Assembly: GCA_002483085.1 (NCBI GenBank)
Contig: DLHF01000046.1
Span: forward strand, 62,001-126,000
Length of the DNA: 64,000 nucleotides
Origin: Ignavibacteria bacterium UBA7675
GTDB taxonomy: Bacteria; Bacteroidota; Ignavibacteria; Kapaibacteriales; UB7675
Reading direction: 5' to 3'
This document shows, one piece after another, positions 43,487-53,967 of this stretch. Below the pieces are notes generated by a model, which was given only the letters and a program-made list of their open reading frames with translations, did not search any database and was not told where the DNA came from. The translations under genes were made by a program, and so were the position numbers. Every line of letters begins with the position of its first letter. Within the stretch, counting starts at the first letter, position 1.

Positions 43487-43966
43487 ATGGCGCATCAAGG
43501 CGTACTCATAGAAACAGATATTCTCATCGATTTTCTCACAGCTCCGGCAGGCGCGCCTTCGCTGCTACGCCTTCTGCTGGCCGAACTCCCCTGCTATACT
43601 ACATTTATCCAAGCTGCTGAGCTCTACTCCTGCGCCCACAACAGCGAAGAAAAGCACAAAATAGAGCCCGCTCTGTTCGGACTACGAGTGCTGGGAGCAA
43701 GTGCCCGCTATGCAGCGACAATGGGAGAGCTTATGCGCCAAACAGCAGAGCCACAGCCGCTACCATTGCGCGAAATTTGCACCGCCGCAATAGCCATCGA
43801 AGCGCATTTACCCGTGATCACAAAAAAATTTCTGGAAAATTATAGGAGGATACTTCATCTTCCCATAATAGAAGCCGATATAGTTCGTCAACTCATCCGG
43901 CATAGCACGCTCCGCAGCCATGTGGAAGCACTGTGTGCCGACAAAGCTCGCAGCAGGATTTCATAA
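43487..43966 (+). CDS. PIN-domain protein, VapC-like toxin
   Basis: 159 aa; the ATG at 43487 follows the antitoxin stop by 4 bp. PIN motifs: first acid in LIETDILIDFL (D11), second in IQAAELYS (E42 region), then LREICTAAIAIEAHLPVITKKFLENYRRI-like order (about 109-137), where Glu stands at the place of the usual third Asp. VapC toxins cleave tRNA or rRNA; Glu may still bind metal. The N-terminal start in a cysteine-rich longer frame (43415) is rejected. Confidence 0.72.
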   Translation: MAHQGVLIETDILIDFLTAPAGAPSLLRLLLAELPCYTTFIQAAELYSCAHNSEEKHKIEPALFGLRVLGASARYAATMGELMRQTAEPQPLPLREICTAAIAIEAHLPVITKKFLENYRRILHLPIIEADIVRQLIRHSTLRSHVEALCADKARSRIS

Positions 43967-44015
43967 CTACGTTCGTGGTCTATGTTCCAACTTTAACTAA
44001 TTGTAGAGACACCGT

Positions 44016-44879
44016 ATGCGTATAACGAAACAGTACACAAACCGCGAAAGCCAGTCGCTCGACAAGTACCTGCAGGAAATTGGCAGAGTCGAACTGCTCT
44101 CCCCGCAGGACGAGATCGACCTCGCCCGCCTGATAAAGCAGGGCGGTGATCCCGGCGAACGGGCGCTTGAGCGGCTTACAAAAGCCAACCTCCGCTTCGT
44201 TGTAAGCGTGGCCAAGCAGTATCAGAACCAGGGCCTTTCCCTCGGCGACCTGATCAACGAAGGGAACCTCGGTCTGATCAAAGCTGCTAAACGCTTCGAT
44301 GAAACCCGTGGCTTTAAGTTTATTTCTTATGCCGTCTGGTGGATTCGCCAGTCTATACTCCAAGCTCTGGCTGAGCAATCGCGTATCGTGCGTCTCCCCC
44401 TCAATCGCGTAGGGGCTCTTAATAAAATCGGTAAAAAATTCAGCGAACTCGAACAGGCTTTCGAGCGCGAACCTACTTCGGCAGAGCTTGCAGAACAGCT
44501 CGATATGTCGATGATGGAAATCGCCGATACTATCAAAATCTCCGGTCGCCACCTTTCGGTCGATGCTCCGTTCTCCGATGGCGAAGACAATCGCCTGCTG
44601 GACGTTCTTCCCAATGAGCAACAACCGCCGCCCGATTCCGGCCTGATTACCGAATCGCTGCGCATCGAGGTACGCCGCGCACTCTCTACGCTCTCCGAGC
44701 GCGAAGCAGAAGTGATACGCCTGTACTTCGGCCTGGACAATGAGCACTCGCTTACTCTCGAAGAAATTGGCGAACGCTTTAATCTCACTCGTGAACGCGT
44801 GCGCCAAATCAAGGAAAAAGCCATTCGCAGACTGCGCCATGCATCGCGCTCTAAAGCGCTGCGCGCATACCTCGGCTAA
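44016..44879 (+). CDS. rpoD: Primary sigma factor (RpoD/SigA, short form)
   Basis: 287 aa, the compact primary sigma of Bacteroidota and Chlorobiota, which lacks region 1.1. Region 1.2: [19 protein letters not shown] (10-28). Region 2: [55 protein letters not shown]. Regions 3-4: [32 protein letters not shown], and the [23 protein letters not shown]. It directs RNA polymerase to the TAnnTTTG promoters seen in the window. A strong terminator follows. Confidence 0.95.
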   Translation: MRITKQYTNRESQSLDKYLQEIGRVELLSPQDEIDLARLIKQGGDPGERALERLTKANLRFVVSVAKQYQNQGLSLGDLINEGNLGLIKAAKRFDETRGFKFISYAVWWIRQSILQALAEQSRIVRLPLNRVGALNKIGKKFSELEQAFEREPTSAELAEQLDMSMMEIADTIKISGRHLSVDAPFSDGEDNRLLDVLPNEQQPPPDSGLITESLRIEVRRALSTLSEREAEVIRLYFGLDNEHSLTLEEIGERFNLTRERVRQIKEKAIRRLRHASRSKALRAYLG

Positions 44880-44899
44880 TACGCCTATCGAATATAATC

Positions 44900-44935
44900 A
44901 TGCCCGCCGGACAGTGTTCGACGGGCATTTTTTTT
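44900..44935 (+). terminator. Intrinsic terminator after rpoD
   Basis: ATGCCCG (44900-44906) / CGGGCAT (44922-44928) with T8 overlapping the end of the stem (44928-44935). Confidence 0.92.
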
Positions 44936-44950
44936 GCGGGTGCCGCAATT

Positions 44951-45120
44951 TGGGCACGGGCGTCTCGCCCATAAGTTTAGTCGCTGTCACCGGTCGCATA
45001 TCCCGCTTGGCGGCTGGCCAAAAGCTACTCGCTAGGCAGATTAGCAGCCATACAGCGGCGACGAAGGTAGAATACCACGCGGTGCAAAGACAGAACGGAA
45101 TGCCGAAGACCAAAGGCGCA
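44951..45120 (+). repeat. Dispersed repeat, copy 12 (full A-B)
   Basis: GGGCACGGGCGTC with small hairpin GGGCG-TCT-CGCCC, GTCGCTGTCACCGGTCGCA, CGCTTGGCGGCTGGCCAAAA, a middle part, CACGCGGTGCAAAGAC and GAAGACCAAAGGCGCA. It lies in a convergent gap. Confidence 0.75.
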
Positions 45121-45149
45121 CCTCCGATCTCCGGCATTCATCCGCTTTC

Positions 45150-48100
45150 CTATGGCACCTGGCTTACGAGAAATTGGTTGTTCTCGGTAAGCACACGGTC
45201 GAGCGCCGTAACAACACCACTCAGCGATACATCTTCCTGCGTGTATCCCACTCCGCCCATTGCATTCACCACGCGCACGCGGTCGTCGGCATTAATAATA
45301 TCGTCGTGCTGAACCTCGCCAGCCGACAATGCGAACACGCCCGGATCGACCTGCTTCATCGTTGGCATGAATACTTGGTAAGCCTGGCTCTGGCTCGTAG
45401 TAAAGTTGTACTGCGCGCTCGACCCTGTAGCTAAATACACTGGCGTTGCGCTCATCACCTCCAAGTGATTGCGATGTGCAATCGCGATATAGTACATACC
45501 CGGCGGTATCGACAGAAGCACTTCCGGATACCCGCTTTCGTCTATCAGCACACCATCGGACCGCAGCAGCGCGGCAGTACGCGCCACACTTACAGCGGGA
45601 TTCATCGCACTGCGGATATCTACCAGCACCCAGTCGACAAGAGGATCAGCAATAGACGGGCTGCGCATCTCTGCTCCGTAGTAGTTGAACGGACTCGCCG
45701 CATAGGGCTGAGTAAACGGCAGATGTCCAAGCGTTTGCAGATCGGTGCTCATGGTGCCCATTCCCACATACGCCCCTTCGAGGAACAGCCGCACATTCAC
45801 AGCCGTTTCGTAGCCTGAGCGTATCTCAAAGGGCCCGTCGCTAACATCGAAGACGGTGCCCGACAGGTTGCGTATCCGCATCCGTCCGTATGCCGTTGCC
45901 GGATAGGGTACTGTCCACACATAGCTCATACCGCCATATAGCGTTGCAACCGGCGACCAGATGAAGCCATTATCACTGCTATACTCTATCACGGCTGTGT
46001 CCTGAGGCGACGACGGTTTCCAGTTCACCGGCACTTGCGTACCGGCTATAAACACTTCACCACCATTAGGCGAGAATAGCATCAGTGTAGAGCCCACCGG
46101 CACAGCACTGACAACAGCCGACAACGCGGATTCACCCGAGCCATCAATGGCCGCAACTGTATAGTAGTACCGCGTACCATTCACCACCGAGCCGTCGCTC
46201 ACCAATCTTGTTGCCGCTCCTACAGTTGCAAGCAGGCTGAAACTGCCGCTGTACTCAGGCCGCACATACACATTGTAACCACTAACGCCCGGCGAGGGCG
46301 ACGGACTCCACGAAAGCAGCACTATGCTGTCGCTCGCTGTTGCCACAAGGCTATCCGGCGGCTGTAGCACATAGATGATAATTGTGAATGGCCCGCCAGT
46401 GTCGCCGGTAGTTGGATTGCCAATGTCGGTAATACGCACAAGTGCAGTTGTTGTGGCTATAGCTGGTGGAATCCACGAGTACAAGTTCGTGCCGTAGTAC
46501 GACGGCGTTGCAGCCGTAATAAATGACCACGTAGCCCCCCCATCGGTCGAGAGCTGTATCGAAACCGTAGATGTTGTTGCTGTGTACGACTGCGACCACA
46601 TAATTGAAGACATCATACCGCTTACAACCGTATCGCTACTGTCGGGATGCACAACAATAATTGGCGGTGGTAGAATAGCGACAGACATCGTGGAGTACGA
46701 GCCACAACTGTACTCGCCCTGCGTAGAAACGCTCAACATACCATAGGGGCCGTCATCCCATTCCACAGTAACACAGCGCGTACTTTGCCCACTTGTAATT
46801 GCACCGCCAAAAATACTCCATGTGTACGAATCGCATGCAGATTCCGGCACACAATACACATGGCCACCCGTGTTGGCATCGACGGTGTCGGGTCCGGAAA
46901 TTGGTGGCGACGGCAGCGAGGCGTAGGCGCGCCATGCCCCTGATATTACCCCGTCGTTGTACCCGGCAATATCATGCGCTATAGAGCTCCACCAATACGT
47001 ATCTTCGTCGAATTTCCAGTAGCCCACCATCCCCGCTTGTGCAGCAGTAAAGCGGCAGTACATAGCCTTGCGGATATCGCTTTGGGAACGAGCCGAATTC
47101 CACACGCGCACTTCGTCCATCATTCCCCAGAACGTACCTTCGCCGCTGCCGATATAGCCTATCGGCGCAGGGAATGGCGTAAGCCCCGTCAAAGCCGATG
47201 TAGAGTGCCGCTCTTCGCCATTGATATAGACTTTGAGCGTACTGCCATCGAAGGTGGCAGCAACGTGTTGCCACGTACCGGAGGTCAGCGCAGAATCAAC
47301 AGTTGTAGAATGCCATGTAGTGCCATCTCCAAAGCCAACAAGAATATCATTGCCTTGCATTGCCAGCACGGGAGGGCGCTCTGCGGCGTGAAGCTGTCGC
47401 GAGCCGAGAATACTTCGCAGAGTGCTATCGCCCGTCGACGATGGGTTCACCCAGGCTTCCAGCGTGAAGTTCTGTCCCAATACAAGCCGGGAATCAATCA
47501 GCTCTACTTCATTGTACCAGCCGCCGAAGGAAAGTGCGTAGTTTGCACAACCCGCAAACTCGACGGTAAGCTCTGCATAGGTGGCACAGGCCAGTAGCGG
47601 TGTGATAGTAAGTGCCACATGGCCTAGTGATGTACTATCAGTATTCCATTGCACTGCAATCTGATTTGTGCCCTGCCCATTAGTAATTGCACCGTTCTGC
47701 ACACTCCACATATAGCCTGTACCGGACACTGCTGGCACGCTGTAGACACCAGCTATAGTAGGAGCAACAATGAGCCCCGGTCCTTCTACATGCCATGTAA
47801 AGTGGGATCCGCTATCGGGAAGAGAACCGACTATCACACCATTGTACAGCGCCGCAGCGTGGCCATTGCCACTTGCATCTGGAGCGGTTGTAGTCGTGGC
47901 ATCGTCAAAATGCCAGTAGCCCACCAGAGAAGCTACCGGCGCCAAACGCCGCTGGTACATCGCCCCGTAGATATCGCTTTCAGAGCGCACAGTATTCCAA
48001 AAACGCACTTCGTCGATAACACCAGCAAAATAGCCGTCGTTGGTCGAATCGCCTGTGCGCCCAAAGGATAATGTGGCGTCGCCGTAATCAATCGCATACC

Positions 48101-51100
48101 CAGTATTTTTTCTGCCCTGCAAACGACCGTTCAAATACAGCGAAAGCTCGGAGCCATTCACCGTAAGGGCGAGATGCGAGGTAGTGTACAGGTCGGCACT
48201 TCCCACAGGCGAGGATACAACCGTGCGCGTTCCTCCTGCCGATGTAGCAACGGCTTTGAACAGACGATTGTCCTCATCCAAGACAAGAGCGACTGCTTCG
48301 TTCCCCGCTCCCGACCGGCTGTTGCGCCTGAAAAGTATGTACTGCTCTGATGTATCAGCACCGAACTTAGCAGAATACAGACCGCGAGGAATTACCCACG
48401 CTTCTAATGTAATAGCCGACGGCGAAGCAACACTATAAGCGTCGAGGAAATCATTGGCGCCGTCGAGTTCCATTGCCATGTTAGCACAATTTGCTGTTGT
48501 AGAAATGGTAAATGTGTTGTCGCTTGTGTCCGTCCAGCTCGCATTAGTCGTACAGGTAATTCTTACCAATGCCTCTGTTGTCGGAGTATTTGGGACAGTC
48601 CAAGCGTAGCTCTTTAGCGCAGCCGATGTCGCCATTACTAGTGTAGTCCACGCAGCTCCTGCATTTGTAGAATACTCAATCTTTACCTGCGTAACACCCA
48701 CATTTGCATTGGTAGCAATATCCCACAAAATCGTCGTCGCCGTACCTGCGGGAAATGTCTGCCCACCGTTAGGAAAAACAAGAGCAAGCATCTTCACCAG
48801 TGAGAAATCATTATCGCTCATATCTTCCACCGTCGCCGTTGTCGTTGCCACTGTCGTTGAAGAGCTGGTGACATACGTTCCGGTTGTTACATAAAGGACA
48901 CGCACCCTTGCCTGAGCCGTTGCTGTTGTCGGCGTTGTCCAGGGCTGTGTACCGGTAGTCACACCGGGCATCACAGGAACTGTTGCAATAGTTACCCACT
49001 CGGCTGCGGGATTGAGACGGTACTGGAATGTAAGAGATGTCACTGTGGCCTGCGTATGCAATTCCCAGCGTATACCAGTTGCCGACGTCGTACCAATTCG
49101 CTCGCCGCCATTGGGCGCCACCACTCGCAGAGGATTAACAAGAGAAAATACAGAATCGCTCACATCGGAAATCAGCGCTGTTGTAACACCGGCTGATGTT
49201 GTCGTAGCTGTGGTAATAAAGAAGATACGCACGGCTGCCTGCGTGCTTGTCTGCACAGGCGTTCGCCACACATATGTCCCCGTTGTGCCGTTTACAGGTA
49301 CTGTGGCAATAGTCGTCCATGCGGCAGTTGTGCTCAGCCTGCACTGGATCGTAAGCGATGTCACTGTTATTTGAGGATGCACAGCCCATCGGATGGCCGT
49401 CGTTGATGCAATGGGAATTTTTTCACCGCCGTTGGGTGCAACTACTCTGATAGCAGGCAGAATAGTAAACAGGCTATCGCTCTGGTCGGAAAACATCGGT
49501 GTAGCCGTCGTAATGCGGATAAGCGCACGTGTGGACCATATATCAGGCGTCAACCAAGTATAGGTACCAGTTGTAGCCGAGGTCGAAGCAGCTATCGTCG
49601 TCCAGGAGGCACCGCTTGTCAACGAGTATTCGATTTTTACATTGCCAACAGTAGACTGCGCGAACCAGCGAATAGTATTAGTTGTGCCGTTCACCCACAC
49701 TTCTCCGCCATTGGGCTTTAGCAAGATCAACGGCGGGAGATCGGCGAGCCCAGACTGCCAGATACCGCGTCCGTAAGTAGCCGCACGCAGCTTTTGTGCA
49801 CTTGGCTGAATCTCTAATTCCGTCACGATTACTTCCGGCAATCCTGTCTTGTAGGGCTGCCATTGGTTCATAGTTGCATGCCTGTAGTACACTCCAAGAT
49901 CAGTACCTGCATAGACCAGATCGGGCGATCTTTTTTGATAGGTAATACAATTCACTGGTAAATTGGGAAGCCCTCCTGAGTAGTTTTGCCACGTAGCACC
50001 ACCGTCCTCGGAGTAAAATATTTTTCGGTTTGCAGTATAGCCCGACAGCGTTACCCACACTTTATCGGGGTCCTTGTCTGCTACTGCAATAGATGTAATC
50101 GATGGCAAAGGCCCTCCTGCCGCTGCGGCCAGAGCGCCGGTAATATCTACCCAATTAGAACCTCCTGCCGTAATATTGCACGTATTGGTGCGGCGAATAC
50201 TGGTAGCGGAAGCAGCGTACATGATATCTGGATGCGAAGGCGATTGCGCCAAGCTGATGAGCACGCCCGGAAATAGACCGGGTACGGGGGTAAATGCGTC
50301 GCCGTGATTAGTGCTACGGAGCACCTGCTGGGCAAGACCAAGAAATACCACTTGTGCAGTAGTAGCGTGCAGAACATATGGTGTCACCCACGCAGACGTA
50401 GTGTTATCGCCTATTTTCTGGATAAATGTACGACCTCCGTCGTTGGAACGATAGAGCGCACCATGCTCCCTACAACCATACACGATGCTCGCATTTGTCT
50501 GGTCAACGGCACACTCCATACCGTCGCCTCCTATGCCGTGTATCCAGTGGCGCAGCGTGCCATTGGTACAGATATTAGTGCCGTTGTCCTGTGCCCCCCC
50601 TACAATCAGATTCGCAGAGGTAGCAGAGCAGCCAAGCCGATAGAACTGCATAATAGAAAGGCCGTTGTTGATATTATCTTCCCATCGAACATTGGCATAG
50701 TTGTGAGTCGTCGTCGCATTAGTAGATCGCAGCAAACCACCATCGCTTCCTACGTAGATTGTACTGCCGTCGCCCGGTGGAAAAACTATGTCGTGGTGGT
50801 CTCCATGTGCATACGGTACACCGCCTGCTCCTGCCCAGTGCGACTTTATCACCCAGCTTGTGCCCGCAGTTGTAGAGTGCCATATATTAACTCCTCCAAG
50901 CACAACACAATTCGGGTTGGTAGACGACACAGCGAGCGCGAGATCATAAAAGCCTTGCCCAGTAATGGCAGTCGTTACAATATGAGCAGAGAGAATATTC
51001 GTGGTCATCGCGCTTATAAAAGACTGGGTACTCCACGTAATTCCGGCGTTTGTAGAGCGATACAACCCGAGAAATCCCTGCACATTGTTGGTATAAAGTG

Positions 51101-52205
51101 CAAATACATTCCCTGATGTAGCTGGTGTTACGGCAAGCGCAATGCGGCCTGTATAAGCTGCTCCAGCTCCCGGCAGCGCCAAGTCTGTCGCAGCAGTCCA
51201 TGTTTGCCCTGCGTCGTTGGAGATATAAATCTGTGCTGCAAAGGGATTGCTGGCAAAGCTGGACGCATACACGGTGTTGGGATTATCGGGCTTGAACTCC
51301 AGATCGGTAAACCGCCTGCCCGCAGGCCCAACCGGGCTCCACGTTGCTCCGTGGTCTTTTGTTCGCCACAGGCCGTTGGATGTAGCAGCTATCAGAATCG
51401 CCGTCGTTACCGGATGAATCAGCAGCCGGTGAATCAGCACATTGTTGGCAATATTCTGCAATAGTCCTGTCGTCGACCAGGTCGTACCTCCGTCGATAGA
51501 CTTCATAACGCCCACAGTGTACACAGGAAAGGAAAGCCACGGGGCTGTCATACCATCAGCATCGCCAGTAGCGATATAGACATTTGCATTGGTAATAGGA
51601 TCAATCGCAATATCGCTCACACCCAGCACTGGAAGATTGGCTGTCTTGTTTTGCCAGCTCGCTCCGGCATCTGGACTTCTCCAGACGCCACCGCCGCCAG
51701 TTCCAATCCATATAACATTGGGGTTTCCGGGCTGGAAGCGCACACAATTGATACGCCCTACTCCGCTGTTGAATTGCCGTGCCGCCGGATTGTCTAATGG
51801 GATTGTGTCGGGGCCTATAAGCGTCCACGCCGCAGCATGAGGCTTCTCCCTGCCGCGCTTCTTCCCGGCTCCCTGTTGCTCGATCTGCTGCTGCTCTAAT
51901 CGCCGCTGTTCCTTCTGCCATTCTTCGTACAGCAGTGTCGACGGCGGAAGTGTATCGGTAGGAGCAATCCGCTGCTCCCAGAACCATTGCCAACGCTTGT
52001 ATGGCTTCCAGCCAACCCCCTTTTGTGTGCTGTCCCGGTCTTGCCAGTATTCGTGAAAATACTTTTGGATATCGCCAAATGTGGTGGAATGAGAATAAGA
52101 TCGCGCCGTGTCTCTGTTGTTCTGCACAACCTGGGCTCGGCCATAGGCCGAGGTGCATAGGAGAACAACCGGAAGTAGCAACCATCCCGTAAGCAAACGC
52201 TTCAT
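45150..52205 (-). CDS. Giant multidomain secreted protein (BNR propeller, NGGE Ig-like, LamG, FN3)
   Basis: 2351 aa; the ATG at 52205 has GGAGG 5 nt upstream and a signal peptide. Order by approximate residue: BNR/VPS10-type propeller repeats (about 130-815; SxDGGxTW and GxGVWRS motifs); Ig-like repeats starting with PNGGE or similar (822, 917, 1025, 1138); LamG domain (1243-1450) with YFAGVIDEVRFWN; PKD-like region; second LamG (1558-1750) with FWGMMDEVRVWN; second PKD-like region; a fifth Ig-like repeat (1848); FN3 (1950-2038); a sixth NGGE repeat (2040); and a C-terminal domain with YYIAIAHRNHLEVMS and a dockerin-like INADDRVRVVNAMG. No YPNP-type sorting domain is visible; surface display is still likely. 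Substrate unknown (adhesion or glycan binding). Confidence 0.85.
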   Translation of the reverse strand: MKRLLTGWLLLPVVLLCTSAYGRAQVVQNNRDTARSYSHSTTFGDIQKYFHEYWQDRDSTQKGVGWKPYKRWQWFWEQRIAPTDTLPPSTLLYEEWQKEQRRLEQQQIEQQGAGKKRGREKPHAAAWTLIGPDTIPLDNPAARQFNSGVGRINCVRFQPGNPNVIWIGTGGGGVWRSPDAGASWQNKTANLPVLGVSDIAIDPITNANVYIATGDADGMTAPWLSFPVYTVGVMKSIDGGTTWSTTGLLQNIANNVLIHRLLIHPVTTAILIAATSNGLWRTKDHGATWSPVGPAGRRFTDLEFKPDNPNTVYASSFASNPFAAQIYISNDAGQTWTAATDLALPGAGAAYTGRIALAVTPATSGNVFALYTNNVQGFLGLYRSTNAGITWSTQSFISAMTTNILSAHIVTTAITGQGFYDLALAVSSTNPNCVVLGGVNIWHSTTAGTSWVIKSHWAGAGGVPYAHGDHHDIVFPPGDGSTIYVGSDGGLLRSTNATTTHNYANVRWEDNINNGLSIMQFYRLGCSATSANLIVGGAQDNGTNICTNGTLRHWIHGIGGDGMECAVDQTNASIVYGCREHGALYRSNDGGRTFIQKIGDNTTSAWVTPYVLHATTAQVVFLGLAQQVLRSTNHGDAFTPVPGLFPGVLISLAQSPSHPDIMYAASATSIRRTNTCNITAGGSNWVDITGALAAAAGGPLPSITSIAVADKDPDKVWVTLSGYTANRKIFYSEDGGATWQNYSGGLPNLPVNCITYQKRSPDLVYAGTDLGVYYRHATMNQWQPYKTGLPEVIVTELEIQPSAQKLRAATYGRGIWQSGLADLPPLILLKPNGGEVWVNGTTNTIRWFAQSTVGNVKIEYSLTSGASWTTIAASTSATTGTYTWLTPDIWSTRALIRITTATPMFSDQSDSLFTILPAIRVVAPNGGEKIPIASTTAIRWAVHPQITVTSLTIQCRLSTTAAWTTIATVPVNGTTGTYVWRTPVQTSTQAAVRIFFITTATTTSAGVTTALISDVSDSVFSLVNPLRVVAPNGGERIGTTSATGIRWELHTQATVTSLTFQYRLNPAAEWVTIATVPVMPGVTTGTQPWTTPTTATAQARVRVLYVTTGTYVTSSSTTVATTTATVEDMSDNDFSLVKMLALVFPNGGQTFPAGTATTILWDIATNANVGVTQVKIEYSTNAGAAWTTLVMATSAALKSYAWTVPNTPTTEALVRITCTTNASWTDTSDNTFTISTTANCANMAMELDGANDFLDAYSVASPSAITLEAWVIPRGLYSAKFGADTSEQYILFRRNSRSGAGNEAVALVLDEDNRLFKAVATSAGGTRTVVSSPVGSADLYTTSHLALTVNGSELSLYLNGRLQGRKNTGYAIDYGDATLSFGRTGDSTNDGYFAGVIDEVRFWNTVRSESDIYGAMYQRRLAPVASLVGYWHFDDATTTTAPDASGNGHAAALYNGVIVGSLPDSGSHFTWHVEGPGLIVAPTIAGVYSVPAVSGTGYMWSVQNGAITNGQGTNQIAVQWNTDSTSLGHVALTITPLLACATYAELTVEFAGCANYALSFGGWYNEVELIDSRLVLGQNFTLEAWVNPSSTGDSTLRSILGSRQLHAAERPPVLAMQGNDILVGFGDGTTWHSTTVDSALTSGTWQHVAATFDGSTLKVYINGEERHSTSALTGLTPFPAPIGYIGSGEGTFWGMMDEVRVWNSARSQSDIRKAMYCRFTAAQAGMVGYWKFDEDTYWWSSIAHDIAGYNDGVISGAWRAYASLPSPPISGPDTVDANTGGHVYCVPESACDSYTWSIFGGAITSGQSTRCVTVEWDDGPYGMLSVSTQGEYSCGSYSTMSVAILPPPIIVVHPDSSDTVVSGMMSSIMWSQSYTATTSTVSIQLSTDGGATWSFITAATPSYYGTNLYSWIPPAIATTTALVRITDIGNPTTGDTGGPFTIIIYVLQPPDSLVATASDSIVLLSWSPSPSPGVSGYNVYVRPEYSGSFSLLATVGAATRLVSDGSVVNGTRYYYTVAAIDGSGESALSAVVSAVPVGSTLMLFSPNGGEVFIAGTQVPVNWKPSSPQDTAVIEYSSDNGFIWSPVATLYGGMSYVWTVPYPATAYGRMRIRNLSGTVFDVSDGPFEIRSGYETAVNVRLFLEGAYVGMGTMSTDLQTLGHLPFTQPYAASPFNYYGAEMRSPSIADPLVDWVLVDIRSAMNPAVSVARTAALLRSDGVLIDESGYPEVLLSIPPGMYYIAIAHRNHLEVMSATPVYLATGSSAQYNFTTSQSQAYQVFMPTMKQVDPGVFALSAGEVQHDDIINADDRVRVVNAMGGVGYTQEDVSLSGVVTALDRVLTENNQFLVSQVP

Positions 52206-52435
52206 AATGCCTCCATTGAGCATGAAGATATGATGCCGTAAGGCAAATGAGAGCGCAGTATAGAACAGCGGCGTTGATTAGGACGGTTCGGCTGCCGCTT
52301 TGGCGCTTCCCTTGGCGCCAGTGGGGAAAAACTTAAAGAAGAAGCTTTTCAATTGCAACCAAAATTTTACCTTGCATTCATTTCTTTTGCAGCACAGCGT
52401 TACCGAACACGGCAGAAGTATTCTCTGCTCTACAG

Positions 52436-52716
52436 GCGCGCTTCGCTCTCTGCCCTCGCGCCGCGTCTTTGCACCGCGCTGCACCGCCGCCGCGTGGTGT
52501 TCGCCCGCCATTCGCGTATTGCTACCGCAAGCTCATCCGCGTGCAGCTCTTGCAGTACAAATACACGAACCAGCCTACAACATCTCGCAGTTGCAAACGC
52601 CCGCAGAAATACTCCCAAAGATGTTCGGTCTCTTCTATGCGGCTTGCCCCCGGCCAACCGACAACGGCCTTGCAGCGCGGTGCAAAGACGCGGCGCGAGG
52701 GCAACAACAGAAGCGC
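52436..52716. repeat. Dispersed repeat, copy 13: inverted pair of module B
   Basis: Module B on the minus strand (52436-52497) and again on the plus strand (52661-52716). A 33-bp stretch (52451-52483) is repeated perfectly and inverted at 52671-52703. It lies in the 865-bp divergent gap between the giant gene and lipA; the rest shows a hairpin TGGCGC/GCGCCA near 52303-52322 and the lipA promoter but no gene. Confidence 0.85.
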
Positions 52717-53010
52717 AAAACTCTCCCCCACTGCTGTTTTTGCAGACAACACAAAGCAATAGCAACTTGTAGATTCCAACTCGCCGCGATCTTGCCATTC
52801 AATACAACTTTGAGACTTGCAGAATTTTCCATAGGTTGTAGTCTGCTATATCTGCCGCTACTGTGCAAACAAACCTTGCCTTGCTGCTGTACAGGTTCAT
52901 ACTTCGCTTCCTGTTCGTCATCGTCATCGTACCAGAAAACAAGATCGATTTGGTAACGATACGGCATGCAGCAGGCAGACTACCAGTTTTCACGTCTATA
53001 GCAATTTTTG

Positions 53011-53018
53011 TAAGTTTG
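53011..53018 (+). promoter_or_regulatory. TAnnTTTG promoter box of lipA
   Basis: TAAGTTTG with TTTT about 20 bp upstream. Transcription would start near 53025, 45 nt before the lipA ATG. Confidence 0.5.
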
Positions 53019-53070
53019 TGTTCGTCGTATCGGTGATCCGATTTTTTTACAGTTTACAGGCAGGCAGCAG

Positions 53071-53967
53071 ATGAGTACGACCGACTCCTCCGTTCTTTTC
53101 CCTCTTCCCGTTATCCAGCAGCCATCCCCGGCAGCACGCCGTCCTGAATGGCTTAAAGTGCGCGCTCCCGGCGGCGAAACATACGCCCAGCTCAAGACAA
53201 TGATGCGCTCTAAATCGCTGCACACAGTGTGCGAAGAGGCCCGATGCCCCAATATTGCTGAATGCTGGAATGCAGGTACAGCTACATTTATGATCCTCGG
53301 CGATACTTGCACGCGCTCTTGTGGCTTTTGTGCAGTCAAGACCGGGCGACCCACAGAGTTGGACACCAACGAGCCCCACCGCGTAGCCGAAGCTATACAG
53401 CAGATGAACCTCGTGCACGCTGTGATTACATCGGTAAATCGCGATGAACTGGCCGACGGCGGTGCCGACGTATTTGCCCGCACAATTATAGAAACTCGCG
53501 TTAAGAACCCAAACACGACAATTGAAGTGCTGATCCCCGACTTTAAGGGCAAAATTGCAGCGCTTCAGCTCATTATCGACGCACACCCCGATGTGCTCAA
53601 TCACAACACGGAAACTGTGCCCCGGCTGTACCGGCGCGTGCGCCCGCAAGCCAAGTACGACCGCTCGCTCTGGGTACTCGAAGAGTGTAAGAAGCAAGGC
53701 CTTCGCACCAAAACCGGTGTAATGCTCGGCCTCGGCGAAACACAGGAAGAAGTGTTGGAAGTAATGCGCGATCTGCGCGCTGTCAATGTCGATGTCTTTA
53801 CGCTCGGGCAGTACCTGCAACCCACGAAGAACCACCTGCCGGTGGACAGATTCGTGCATCCCGACGAGTTTGCAGAGTACGCACGCATTGGCAAAGAAAT
53901 GGGCTTCGGTATCGTAGAATCCGGTCCACTCGTCCGCAGTTCCTATCACGCGGAGCGGCATGTGTGA
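53071..53967 (+). CDS. lipA: Lipoyl synthase
   Basis: 298 aa radical-SAM enzyme that inserts two sulfurs into protein-bound octanoate. Auxiliary cluster ligands C54, C59 and C65 ([12 protein letters not shown]); radical-SAM cluster C80, C84 and C87 (CTRSCGFC); the C-terminal RSSYHAE supplies the conserved serine. The start is fixed by homology to the family and the promoter 45 nt upstream. Its stop overlaps the next gene by 4 nt (GTGA). No lipB is adjacent. Confidence 0.96.
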   Translation: MSTTDSSVLFPLPVIQQPSPAARRPEWLKVRAPGGETYAQLKTMMRSKSLHTVCEEARCPNIAECWNAGTATFMILGDTCTRSCGFCAVKTGRPTELDTNEPHRVAEAIQQMNLVHAVITSVNRDELADGGADVFARTIIETRVKNPNTTIEVLIPDFKGKIAALQLIIDAHPDVLNHNTETVPRLYRRVRPQAKYDRSLWVLEECKKQGLRTKTGVMLGLGETQEEVLEVMRDLRAVNVDVFTLGQYLQPTKNHLPVDRFVHPDEFAEYARIGKEMGFGIVESGPLVRSSYHAERHV

